DNA from: Amia ocellicauda
Lineage: Eukaryota > Chordata > Actinopteri > Amiiformes > Amiidae
Assembly: GCF_036373705.1 (NCBI RefSeq)
Contig: NC_089850.1
Span: 20,629,256-20,693,255 of the forward strand
DNA: 64,000 nt
Direction: 5' to 3'
Positions within the stretch are counted from its first letter, which is position 1. Every line of letters begins with the position of its first letter. A program made the position numbers and the translations under genes. Below, piece by piece: positions 22,849 to 33,542 of this stretch. Below the pieces are notes generated by a model. That model searched no databases and was not told the DNA's origin. It was given only the letters and a program-made list of their open reading frames with translations.

Positions 22849-24550
22849 ATGTGCGCAGACCTGTCCAGCAGAACCGTAATTTCCCCCAGCTGGGGCATCC
22901 CCTTTGGAGCCCCGTTCCAACCCGACCTGGTGGGGGTCCTCCTCTTACCGCTGTACGTCACAATCTGCGTGGGGGGGCTCCTCTGCAACTCAGTCCTGGT
23001 CGCAGTCATGCCCATGCACTTGAGGCTGAAGAGTGTGAGCGATGTTATGGTGTGGAACCTGGCCCTGGCTGACATCGTGGCGCTCCTGGCTGTCCCTGCA
23101 CATCTGGCCCAGATGCTGCTGCCGGGCTGTCTGTTCGGGCAGCTGCTGTGCAAGGTCCACCTGTCTGTGAGCTACCTGGACCGCCTGAGCATCAGCCTCA
23201 TACTGTCACTCATGAGTGTGGAGCGGTGCTGGGCAGTGAAGAGGCCACGCGTTACACCTCCAGCAGGCCGCCAGACATCTGCTGTGGTCTGGGGGCTGTG
23301 CTGCCTCATCTGGTAAGTGTGCCAATTTAAGGAGCCAATTTAAACGCGGCCTCGCACCGCGACCGTTTTTGAGGACTGAGACAAAAAGTCTGGAAGCTCT
23401 ATTGTATTTGATTCAGATCTGGTTCAACTATTCTTCCAAACCCATTCAAGGCAGGGATGACCTTACAGCTTATATTTAGACTGTGTTTAGAGTGATATTT
23501 TGATTAATGTAACTAAAGTTGGTGAGAAATAAAGTTTAGGGTTCTAGTAACATTTTGGTTTAGGCTGGGGTTATGGTTATGGTTGATGTCCTCAGTAATA
23601 ATATAGGGTTAAGGGTTAATGTTGTGTTCCAGGTCAGTTTGGCTGTGTCCGCTGGGGTGAATTAGTTGGTCATTGGCTATGGTTGGGGTTCTGCTTATTA
23701 TTATGACTGATTCTGGGGTTGGTCTGTTATTATTGTGAGACAATGTCAAGTGAAAAATATGAAACTATCACACTGACACATGGAAATATGTGGTTATTGT
23801 TTTATGTGAGTCCTTTGTTCATCAACCCTATTGACTTTGTGGTCTGTGGAGAACTTCCCAGAGATTCAGGTACTGTGCATGGGAAGAAGAGTTTGAGACC
23901 CCCATTGTCCTAGATTCTTTTGACACTTTTATTCTGGATTCAACCTTTAAATTTGAGCAATTGACCGGTTGATATGCTAAATCTGTTTCTACAGGACTGT
24001 ATTATGTGCTCAGTATGTTCTTGTTTTATTGTTTTCTTTCTTTCGCTTTGTCAGGCTCGTGTCCTCACTGTCTGCAGTCCCTGTAGGCCTTGTGGCCACA
24101 GCAGCAGTGCCCCCTCTGGCGGGAGGTGGTTCTGTCTGCAGGCTGGTCTTCCCTGAGTGCATGCAGCACTGGGTGGCCGTGTGGAGGTGGGGCTCGCTGG
24201 CGGTGCTGTACGGCCTGCCCGCCTGCACCCTGCTGCCCTGCTACTCCCTGCTGCTGCTGCGGCTCCGCGCGGCAGGGCGTCACTTCCCCATCCGCAGGAG
24301 AGCCATCAGCCGCGTCAGCAGGCGGGTCGCAGGCTGTATAGGAGTCTTTGCCGTGTGCTGGACGCCATTCTATGTCTTCATGGTGGTGGCCCTGATTGTG
24401 CAGTTGGAGCCCAGCTACGGGGCGGAGATGGCCAGGAGGGTCTGTGTTTTTCTCGGCACCGCCAGCAGCTGCGTCAACCCTGTAGTGTACGGCCTCTTGG
24501 ACAGCAGGGTGCACCGGCACTGGACACTGACCACTTGTGCCTGGAAGTGA
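22849..24550 (+). CDS. Rhodopsin-class (class A) GPCR, peptide/chemoattractant-receptor-like, subtype unassigned
   Basis: Two coding exons, 22849-23312 and 24055-24550, joined in frame through a split Trp codon (TG|G) with a strong GTAAGT donor; 319 residues. Class A landmarks: GLLCNSVLV in TM1 (Asn47), LALAD in TM2 (Asp75), Cys101 at the start of TM3, ERC at 125-127 instead of DRY, Trp155 in TM4, extracellular loop 2 cysteines 183 and 190, CWTP at 256-259 in TM6 and NPVVY at 296-300 in TM7. TM3 (FGQLLCKVHLSVSYL...LMSVERCWAVKRP) recalls somatostatin/opioid/urotensin and leukotriene-type receptors, but I cannot choose among them. The N-terminus is short, without an N-glycosylation sequon; the C-tail is about 19 residues. 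The intron splits TM4. Ligand unknown. It lies on the + strand between SLC66A3 and CIMIP5. Confidence 0.85.
23313..24054 (+). other. GPCR gene intron
   Basis: A 742-base intron (GTAAGT...TTTGTCAG). It contains a GGTTA/GGGTT-rich stretch around 23525-23620 but no coding segment. Confidence 0.8.
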
Positions 24551-24757
24551 CCGGACTGGTCAGCTTCACATTTGAAACCTGCTTTTTAGAGCATTAAGTG
24601 TGTACTGAGCTGTAAGATTGGTATATTTAAACTTAGATTTATATAAAAAAAGTGTGGTAGTCACCTAGTTGTTTACATTAATGTTATTTTAGCCACTAGT
24701 AGGCCCACAGTCTTGGATATTGCATTAAAAAAAAAAAAAAAAAAACAATGCACATGA

Positions 24758-24763
24758 AATAAA
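24758..24763 (+). promoter_or_regulatory. Candidate GPCR polyadenylation signal
   Basis: AATAAA about 210 bases after the GPCR stop codon. Confidence 0.45.
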
Positions 24764-25018
24764 GATTAAGCATTTAATTTATGGTTGATATGTGTAGATG
24801 AATGCTCTCAAATTACATGCAGAAGTGTAGGTGGACGCCATTGTTTAAAGCTTTATTGCAAAAGAGAAAAGATGGCGAATAATGGTGCAAAAATGGCAGG
24901 CAATGCTATTAATTCTGTATTTAACGTATTTTAAACTTGCTTTCTGTATTATAATAGATTTGTTTCTCTTTACATTTGAAAAATAAGACAATTTTGAATT
25001 CAGTCTTTAGATTTTCCC

Positions 25019-25024
25019 TTTATT
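25019..25024 (-). promoter_or_regulatory. Candidate CIMIP5 polyadenylation signal
   Basis: TTTATT on the + strand is AATAAA on the - strand, about 500 bases after the CIMIP5 stop; a second candidate is 24852-24857. Confidence 0.35.
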
Positions 25025-25519
25025 ATTAAAAATAATTTAAATCCTACAAAATGTAAATCCTCCTCCTCTTTCACACCTCACACAGCTGAAAGGAGAACAG
25101 TTGGTACCGCACTTGTTTTCTCATGCATTGCCTTATTTTAGGAAGGTCCTACTATGATTTTATTACAGCCTTATGCTTATGTATGAATGAACATGAAAAG
25201 ATTGTGTTCATATGACTGCACTGGAATATGTGTCCAAAACATTGCAAACATTATTAACCTAAGGTACTAGTACAAAATAAAAAAACTATTAGGTTAAAAA
25301 AAGCTTCTATCGTGCTGTATGGTTGTATTACAAATAACTTACCCAAAAAAAAACAAAAAAACTCAAATATAATACATTTTAAGACTTTCAGATGCTATAA
25401 TAATCTGATAATTCAGCAGGAGATATGTATATGTGTTTGCTTCAATTTAGCTTCTTGTTACACAAAGTCCTGCATATTTGACCAGTTCTTGAGTTTAAAC
25501 TGAGAGCCCATGGACACCC

Positions 25520-26638
25520 CTAGCACGGCAGCATGTCTTCCCCAAGTTTGGTCTTCCGGTTGCTTCGGAGCATGAGGTTGTCCATCCGTATCAGAGCTTG
25601 GCCCAGCTCCGTGTCCAGCCGGCTGCCAAACGTGTGGTTCATGGTGTTGGGCACCGTGTCCGAGAACACAGGCTCATACTCCGGTAAGGGCTTCTCCTCC
25701 CTCGGGCCTCCCTGGTGGAAAAACACAGGTAAGGCCTGTTACCGCTTCTACTCCTCCTCCTGGCTCCTCTGGTGGATCACGAATCGAGATTGATTATTCG
25801 TTTAAACGCATGATTTCCTGAATTGTATTGGGCTGTGTTTCAGAGTTGCTGAGCACCCTGGTTACATCGATGGGAAATGTGTCCATTAGATAACGAAACT
25901 TACCAACTGGTCATAATTCGATAAGAAACTCCAATTCTTTTGCCTGTTGAGGTAAGAAAATTACCAAAATTACCAAAAAGCAATATCTGTGCTTTTAAAG
26001 CAGGAACTATAACAGAATATATGAAATGTATGTCGCTAGAGTGACTGATTTTGTGGTGCGTGTCTGTTTTTCAAGAAGCAACAGGTGACTCCGGAGAGCA
26101 GGAAAGCCAGGACGTCCTCCAGAGGGCGCTGTTTGTGTTGGGCAGCCTCAGACTCGCCACAGATGCAAACGGAGAGACAAGTCCCTCACATTGTGTTTGT
26201 CTATTTTATGGGCCGTTATTCGGGAAACGTGCAGTGGGCACCTATACCTTAGTTTACAGGATCAATTGTGCACAATGCAAATGCGCAATGGAAAAATGCA
26301 CTAGAGACAATTCAGAAAATGAAGACGTTCAATAATGTCTATTTTAGTGGATGTCCCGCATCGTAGCGCTGTTGTCCTGCACCCACTGCGTGTCCCCAGC
26401 TCAGTTGATCTCACCACTGCCGGCATCCCTCCCACTCCGCACGGACAGACTCCCTCCACAGCCGGTCCTGCTTCACCGCGTCCTTCGCGCCCGGGTCCCG
26501 CTGCTCCTGGGCTCGGGTCCCGTTAGATGCCGCCCGGGGTTTCTGTCTGTCATTACGGGCGGACACAGAAGAGGTCGGGGTCAGAGGGTCGGTCGCCGGT
26601 AGTCGATACCCCGCCGAGGTGGCCCGCCTGCTGCGCAT
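25520..26638 (-). CDS. cimip5: CIMIP5 (C2orf50), ciliary microtubule inner protein
   Basis: Small protein of the lumen of axonemal doublet microtubules (known for the family; formerly C2orf50). Three exons on the - strand: 26638-26415, 25943-25904 and 25711-25520, total 456 bases, 151 residues against about 162 in human. Frame is continuous through a split Trp codon (TG|G) and a phase-0 junction. Diagnostic motifs in order: RATSAGYRLP (residues 5-14), KQDRLWRE, KNWSFLSNYDQ (short exon 2), PVFSDTVPNT and GSRLDTELGQALIRMD. I chose the ATG at 26638 because no ATG precedes it in frame before non-conserved sequence and it puts RATSAGYRLP near the N-terminus as in human. Upstream, on the opposite side of the promoter, lies the large minisatellite. 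SLC66A3 and this gene share strand and order with human. Confidence 0.93.
26112..26134 (+). promoter_or_regulatory. CTCF-like motif
   Basis: CCTCCAGAGGGCGCTGTTT closely resembles the vertebrate CTCF core (CCASYAGRGGGCGCT). It lies in intron 1 of CIMIP5. Binding is only inferred. Confidence 0.4.
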
Positions 26639-26860
26639 CAGAGCGGGAGAAACACGCAATAATCATCCAGTCGAACACATCCCGGCAGAGCCGACGCAAG
26701 TTTGCCGCGGTTTCCAAACTGGTGCACAGAGTGTCATCTGATCAAACCATCCGTTTAATGATGATATAGACAGGCTCTGGTGGCTAGAAATCTGTACTTG
26801 TTTGCTAAATTAGCCCAGCGTTTTGCACTACAATAAACGCACAAATAAGAGTGCAGCGAG
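26639..26860 (-). promoter_or_regulatory. Probable CIMIP5 promoter region
   Basis: About 220 bases between the CIMIP5 ATG and the minisatellite, with several CpGs just 5' of the ATG (26660-26712). No clear TATA box or X-box (RFX) site was found by eye. Assigned by position. Confidence 0.3.
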
Positions 26861-28077
26861 CGGGGCAGACAGCGGGCAGACAGGGGGCAGACAGTGGGGC
26901 AGACAGCGGGCAGACAGTGGGTCAGACAGCGGGCAGACAGTGGGCAGACAGTGGGGCGGACAGGGGGGCGGACAGGGGGGCGGACAGCGGGCAGACAGTG
27001 GGGCAGACAGCGGGCAGACAGTGGGGCGGACAGCGGGCAGACAGCGGGCAGACAGTGGGGCAGACAGTGGGGCAGACAGTGGGGCGGACAGTGGGGCAGA
27101 CAGCGGGCAGACAGCGGGCAGACAGCGGGCAGACAGTGGGGCGGACAGCGGGCAGACAGCGGGCAGACAGTGGGCAGACAGTGGGGCGGACAGGGGGGCG
27201 GACAGGCGGCGGACAGCGGGCGGACAGCGGGCAGACAGTGGGGCGGACAGTGGGGCAGACAGCGGGGCAGACAGTGGGGCGGACAGTGGGGCAGACAGCG
27301 GGGCGGACAGTGGGGCAGACAGCGGGGCAGACAGCGGGCAGACAGCGGGCAGACAGCGGGCAGACAGTGGGGCGGACAGGGGGGCGGACAGGGGGGCGGA
27401 CAGCGGGCAGACAGTGGGGCAGACAGCGGGCAGACAGTGGGGCAGACAGTGGGGCAGACAGTGGGGCGGACAGCGGGCAGACAGTGGGGCAGACAGTGGG
27501 GCAGACAGTGGGGCAGACAGTGGGGCAGACAGTGGGGCAGACAGCGGGCAGACAGTGGGGCGGACAGGGGGCGGACAGCGGGCAGACAGTGGGGCGGACA
27601 GTGGGGCAGACAGTGGGGCGGACAGCGGGCAGACAGTGGGGCAGACAGTGGGGCGGACAGTGGGGCGGACAGCGGGCAGACAGTGGGGCAGACAGTGGGG
27701 CAGACAGCGGGCAGACAGTGGGGCGGACAGGGGGCGGACAGCGGGCAGACAGTGGGGCGGACAGTGGGGCGGACAGGGGGCGGACAGGGGGCGGACAGCG
27801 GGGCGGACAGTGGGGCGGACAGTGGGGCAGACAGTGGGGCAGACAGTGGGGCGGACAGTGGGGCGGACAGGGGGGCGGACAGGGGGGCAGACAGGGGGCG
27901 GACAGGGGGCAGACAGCGGGCAGACAGTGGGGCAGACAGTGGGGCAGACAGCGGGCAGACAGCGGGCAGACAGTGGGGCGGACAGTGGGGCGGACAGTGG
28001 GGCGGACAGTGGGGCAGACAGGGGGCAGACAGGGGGCAGACAGGGGGCAGACAGTGGGCAGACAGCGGGCAGACAGC
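26861..28077. repeat. G-rich minisatellite (11-13 bp unit, roughly 100 copies)
   Basis: A 1.2 kb uninterrupted tandem array. Unit pattern is GGG(G)C(A/G)GACAG(T/C/G), in 11-, 12- and 13-base versions such as GGGCAGACAGC, GGGGCAGACAGT and GGGGGGCGGACAG, mixed irregularly. One strand is G/purine-rich, the other C-rich. The unit cannot generate TAA, TAG or TGA on either strand, which explains the 400-510-codon open frames in several frames here. It lies 220 bases upstream of the CIMIP5 ATG. Each unit carries CAGAC, a SMAD-type half site, and a G-run. Confidence 0.98.
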
Positions 28078-28867
28078 CGCGGTGAGGCTGCGGGATGGAC
28101 CCTGTTTACCCGCAGTGCCCTTGCAACACAGGACCCCACAATGAATATTCATTAGATTACACATCTGGGCAACATCTGCATGAAAAATGGCCCTGTTTAC
28201 ACACGGCATGTACATATCATTATGGAATTGTAATGCTGTAACTGAAAGACTGCTATATGTTTCCAGTTGCTGCAGTTTTTTCAGAGTCAAGGATCACTGT
28301 AAAATCTACATTAAACTGTAGATTCTGCACCAACACATAACATCGGAAATACTGAAGGCGATTTATTTATAATGTATAAATTCTGCATGCATCAAAATGT
28401 TATACACACCTTCCTTTCATTTACATTAAACTCTGATCTTGACCGTGTGTATGTTTTTAAAAACTAGCATTTTAGGAGAGACAGATGATGATAATACGAT
28501 TACTAAGAATAATAAGAAAAATAAAAACAATAATAAGAACATGTAACATACAGCTCTGACCACTGCAAATTTGTCTTAAATCAGCATCTCTACATGTATG
28601 GCAGCCATTCCATTCCATTCATATAGTCAGTAGTTTATAGAATAAAACAAAAATGTTAATTTTACCCAAACACATACCTATAAATAGTAAAACCAGAGAA
28701 ACTGATCATTTTGCAGTGGTGTCTTAATTTTTTCAAGAGCTGTATTTTCAGCCTATGTTTGCATATTAATGCAACAACCTAAATTCTGTTTAAAAACCTC
28801 ACTGGCCAGTTATAGAAAATACATTAAACTGTTATACTGTTATTATTACTATTTTTTCCAGAACCTA
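28078..28867. other. Intergenic AT-rich sequence
   Basis: No gene is recognised. A single Tc1-type end (GTGGTGTCTTAATTTTTTCAAGAGCTGTA) sits near 28714-28743. Confidence 0.5.
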
Positions 28868-30408
<1,541 letters not shown>

Positions 30409-30736
30409 TAAAGTAGTTTAAGCAACTGGTCACTGTTTTTTTGTTGGCAAGGAAATCAGCTTTACTACGTCCTGTTAATTTGCTGTTTGGTGTAAAAGAC
30501 ACTCTCCTGTCCTCTACATTGATCTCTCTCAGGTCACAGTGCCATGGCAACAGGAAAGAGACCAAAGAGACGGAACTGGGCCCTTGTCCTGCCCCCTGCG
30601 CGCCATTGTGTCTGCAGGCACAAGTCACAAGTACTCCATGGCTGTTTACAATATAATGGTGAAGGTATAGTCTGTATACTTTATATTGTACTGTTGTAAA
30701 GCTTGGTAAGTCACCTCATATAAAGGTATATTTCAA

Positions 30737-30800
<64 letters not shown>

Positions 30801-31500
30801 TTAACCATTGTAGCAAACTGCCTGCTGAGAGTGACGTCATATAGAATCCTATAGTTCTTAATTATTTAAAGCTGAGCTCCAGGGTGAGTTGACACAGCAG
30901 ACAAACATCATCTTACCACTAAACAGGAAAGAGAGCTGTGCAGTGCTGATATATTGTTGTGTCTGTTTGTTTGTGTGTGAAATACTAGCCCTGTTTTTAA
31001 TCCCTGGTAATGTCCACTGAAGTGTTGGCAATGAAAGAAGGACAGGGTACAATTGCACAGGCCTGTCACCTGTCTCAGCTCCCTGTGATGACTGAGCTCT
31101 TTTCTCTGCTTTCACAACCGCCTGCCTCTTCACACACTTGTGCAACTCCCTCCCTGATAACTCAAACTCTTCTGTTTGTCCTGTTCTGTGCCGGCTTACT
31201 GGAAACACCAAAAGAGATATGGAGAGGCTTTCGGTTTAGATAAAAAGCTGCCAAGTTATTTGGAAAGTTATTTAGAACTGATGTAATGTATTTTAACACG
31301 TTTAAATTCCCACCATAATAGTGTATCTTCATATTTTATGTATTTATTTATTTTTCATTTACAATTATGAAAGTATCTATCCATACATGCTGTTATGAAT
31401 GTTAGCACTTTAATTTAATTACAACAGTTTTCAACATTAATATTACATTTTCGTGCCCATTAAGAGTGGGCAGACAAATTTCCTTGCGGATTCGCAATGT
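30409..31500. other. Intergenic sequence with an ATA microsatellite
   Basis: No gene is recognised. GGTAAGTCACCTCATATAAAGG at 30702-30727, followed by the ATA run, resembles the tail of the SINE seen at 19498-19700. Open frames around 30858-31243 have no domain. Confidence 0.45.
30741..30798. repeat. (ATA)n microsatellite
   Basis: About 19 ATA units, possibly the tail of a SINE. Confidence 0.95.
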
Positions 31501-31514
31501 TTTTTTTTAATTGA

Positions 31515-31650
31515 AAGTAAACAGCAGAGAGCTCGCCATGTAACCCACCATGTTTACACTTGAGGTCAATGAACCCGACTGTCTGGATTATGGGAAAGCA
31601 AGCTGGTGGGGGCCGAAAAGGAGGAGGATCCAGAGAAACCTCATATAAGC
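31515..31650 (+). promoter_or_regulatory. LRG1 promoter with liver-type sites and TATA box
   Basis: Seen: GTAAACA (31517-31523) and TGTTTAC (31551-31557), both forkhead/FOXA-type; AGGTCAaTGAACC (31563-31575), a one-base-spaced inverted repeat of nuclear-receptor half sites (IR1, FXR-type); and CATATAAGC (31642-31650), a TATA-like box. About 30 bases later comes a short exon-like segment with a good donor. LRG1 is liver-made, so the site set fits. Function is inferred. Confidence 0.5.
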
Positions 31651-31671
31651 CAGAATTAGAGAGAGACGGTT

Positions 31672-31717
31672 TAGTAGTTCATTGCCATTTACAGACAGAA
31701 AAGTACAGACAGGCAAG
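31672..31717 (+). other. lrg1: LRG1 non-coding first exon (predicted)
   Basis: Starts about 30 bases after the TATA-like box and ends AGGCAAG|GTAAGAAT, a strong donor. It would splice to the acceptor GAGTCAG near 31996 or CAG at 31999, about 15 bases before the LRG1 ATG. The transcription start is approximate. Confidence 0.45.
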
Positions 31718-32011
31718 GTAAGAATATTTATTAATTTCATTATTTCTCTGTATTTAATTATACCCCTTTGCCAAAATCCATTGTGAAAAATGCAGCAAGC
31801 TTAATATAATTGTACTTATATCGAGGAGAGATTTATCCCTTTATTTGGTTTTATGATGATGTGCACATGATTGGATTTTTGTGCTGATCTGATAGAGCCG
31901 CGATTCGTGCAGCAAAATGTCTGCATGTGAACAAAATTGGCAAGACTCGAACAATAAAAATAACAACTTCTTGTCCTGCTCATGTGTTTGAGTCAGCAGG
32001 GCTGTGGCACG

Positions 32012-33019
32012 ATGATGCTGTGGATCTTTCTCCTCATGTTGAGCTGGTGTTGCTGCACCGCGCTGTCCTGTCCGCTTGAGTGCATCTGCCACTCTTCCCC
32101 CAACGGCACTGCGGTGATCTGCACCTCCGCCTCCATCACCTCTTTCCCCAGCGGTGTCCCCAACAACACAACTTCACTCTCAATTGAGTTCACCAACCTG
32201 AGCCGCATCGTTTCCCAGGACCTGGAGGGGCTGTCTGACCTGCAGGAGCTGCACCTGTCTAGCAACATGTTAAGACAACTGCCCCCGGACTTCCTCCAGC
32301 ACCTGCCACACCTGCACACTCTGGATCTCACCAGCAACCTCTTGCAGGATGACCTGCCGCCCAGTGTGTTCTGCTGCGCCCCTCTGCGCAGCCTCGTTCT
32401 GAAAGGCAACCAGCTGCTGTCCGCCAACCCTCTGTGGTTCCAAGGCCTGTCCAACCTCACCTGGCTGGATCTCTCCGACAACAAGCTGAGCTCTTTGCCG
32501 CAGGCTGCTCTCCGCCACCTCCCCCACTTGCAGGTCCTCAATCTGGGCAACAACAAGCTGGAGATGTTCCCAGATGGCTGGCTGGATGTCCTGCCTGAGC
32601 TGGAGCGCCTGCACCTTGGGGGAAACCAGCTCAGATCACTGGCCCCTGACATGTTCGAACACAGCCTCAACCTGATGCACCTCCAGCTTCAGAACAACGC
32701 GCTGCAGAAGCTGCCCCAGGGGCTGCTCCACAAGCTCTCACGTCTGGACAGTCTGAGCCTCGAAGGCAACCGGCTGGCCTCTGTGCCCCCGGGGCTGTTT
32801 GACAAGCTGGAACGGCTTGGGTTGGAGTTTGGCCAGGGCTTGGGCTTGTCTGAGAATCCTTGGCAGTGCGACTGCAGTGTTCAGTACCTGTGGCAGTGGC
32901 TGAAGGGCCACCAGGATAAGGTGTTCTTCTCCAGGGATCTCCAGTGCACCTCACCAGAAGGACTCCAGGGGAGAGCCATCATGTCCCTGACCGAGGCCGA
33001 GGTCAGAGCTTCCTGCTGA
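32012..33019 (+). CDS. lrg1: LRG1, leucine-rich alpha-2-glycoprotein 1
   Basis: Secreted plasma LRR glycoprotein; in mammals an acute-phase protein that modulates TGF-beta signalling and binds cytochrome c. I start at the ATG at 32012 (MMLWIFLLMLSWCCC), not the in-frame ATG at 31982, because a splice acceptor lies between them and a signal peptide then begins the protein; 335 residues against 347 in human. Signal peptide about 1-19; N-terminal cysteine cap (CPLECIC, 20-26); eight or so LRRs of 23-24 residues (LQELHLSSN, LHTLDLTSN, LRSLVLKGN, LTWLDLSDN, LQVLNLGNN, LERLHLGGN, LMHLQLQNN, LDSLSLEGN); C-terminal cap (ENPWQCDCSVQYLWQWL...C). Sequons at Asn31, 51/52, 62 and 148. SIEFTNLS and the WLKGHQDKVF...C..PEGLQG ending match LRG1 better than other LRR proteins. 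The coding part is a single exon. Confidence 0.88.
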   Translation: MMLWIFLLMLSWCCCTALSCPLECICHSSPNGTAVICTSASITSFPSGVPNNTTSLSIEFTNLSRIVSQDLEGLSDLQELHLSSNMLRQLPPDFLQHLPHLHTLDLTSNLLQDDLPPSVFCCAPLRSLVLKGNQLLSANPLWFQGLSNLTWLDLSDNKLSSLPQAALRHLPHLQVLNLGNNKLEMFPDGWLDVLPELERLHLGGNQLRSLAPDMFEHSLNLMHLQLQNNALQKLPQGLLHKLSRLDSLSLEGNRLASVPPGLFDKLERLGLEFGQGLGLSENPWQCDCSVQYLWQWLKGHQDKVFFSRDLQCTSPEGLQGRAIMSLTEAEVRASC

Positions 33020-33185
33020 CATGCTTAACCAGCTTCCTTATATGGCATGATCTGGTGTGCAGCTTCCTTTTGACAGAAATTAGTAAATGTGCTCAATTCG
33101 AAGTGTACCTGCTCCCAGCCCCACTCTCCCAGTTCCCTTTCTCACAGAGGGATGTTATTCCACAGTGTTCAGAATGATTACTTGT

Positions 33186-33191
33186 ATTAAA
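33186..33191 (+). promoter_or_regulatory. Candidate LRG1 polyadenylation signal (ATTAAA)
   Basis: ATTAAA about 170 bases after the LRG1 stop codon, followed by T-rich sequence. Confidence 0.4.
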
Positions 33192-33522
33192 TGTTTTATG
33201 AGTCGAATGCCCCACATACTCTACTTTTATTGGAAATTAATTTAGTGCAAAGCTCTGCTTATTCTGCAATTAATATTTACAATTCAGAAGGGTATATGAA
33301 AAATATAGGCTATGTGTATACTTTTTTGTAGTTAGAAAAAGGAAGCAAACATTTGTTTGTTCGTGGATCGCAGAAAATATGATCGATGCCTGTGCACTGC
33401 TGCTGAAAATGTCTGTTAATGTTTTTTGTATATATAGAAATTGGTGCTGCACTTTTTATAATAAGGAGCAATATGTTTAACTTTTGCAGGTGCTCTTTAT
33501 AAAAATGGCACCTGCATCATAA

Positions 33523-33542
33523 TGCCACAAGGTGGTGCCACA
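33523..33542 (+). promoter_or_regulatory. CTCF-like motif
   Basis: TGCCACAAGGTGGTGCCAC resembles the CTCF core (CCACNAGGTGGCAG), about 500 bases past LRG1. Binding is inferred only. Confidence 0.3.

Larger units (their letters stand above)
24551..25519. other. 3' regions of the convergent GPCR and CIMIP5 genes
   Basis: AT-rich sequence without coding potential. It has an A-run at 24728-24745, a + strand AATAAA at 24758-24763 suited to the GPCR transcript, and - strand AATAAA candidates at 24852-24857 and 25019-25024 suited to CIMIP5. Confidence 0.5.

Noticed and set aside
24065-24597. Long open frames on both strands over GPCR exon 2
   Set aside because: Shadow frames of a GC-rich coding exon; only the frame joined in phase to exon 1 has class A receptor motifs.
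26639-26659. Upstream extension of CIMIP5 (RVSPAL before the ATG)
   Set aside because: The frame is open but has no ATG; the ATG at 26638 matches the expected N-terminus.
26755-28290. Open frames of 345-511 codons on both strands over the minisatellite
   Set aside because: They are produced by a tandem repeat that cannot contain stop codons; no domain, splice or start context supports a gene.
31982-32011. In-frame upstream ATG giving a 345-residue LRG1
   Set aside because: A splice acceptor (GAGTCAG/CAG) lies between this ATG and 32012, and starting at 32012 yields a proper signal peptide.
31993-32954. Antisense frames of 95-225 codons opposite LRG1
   Set aside because: Shadows of the leucine-rich repeat coding sequence.
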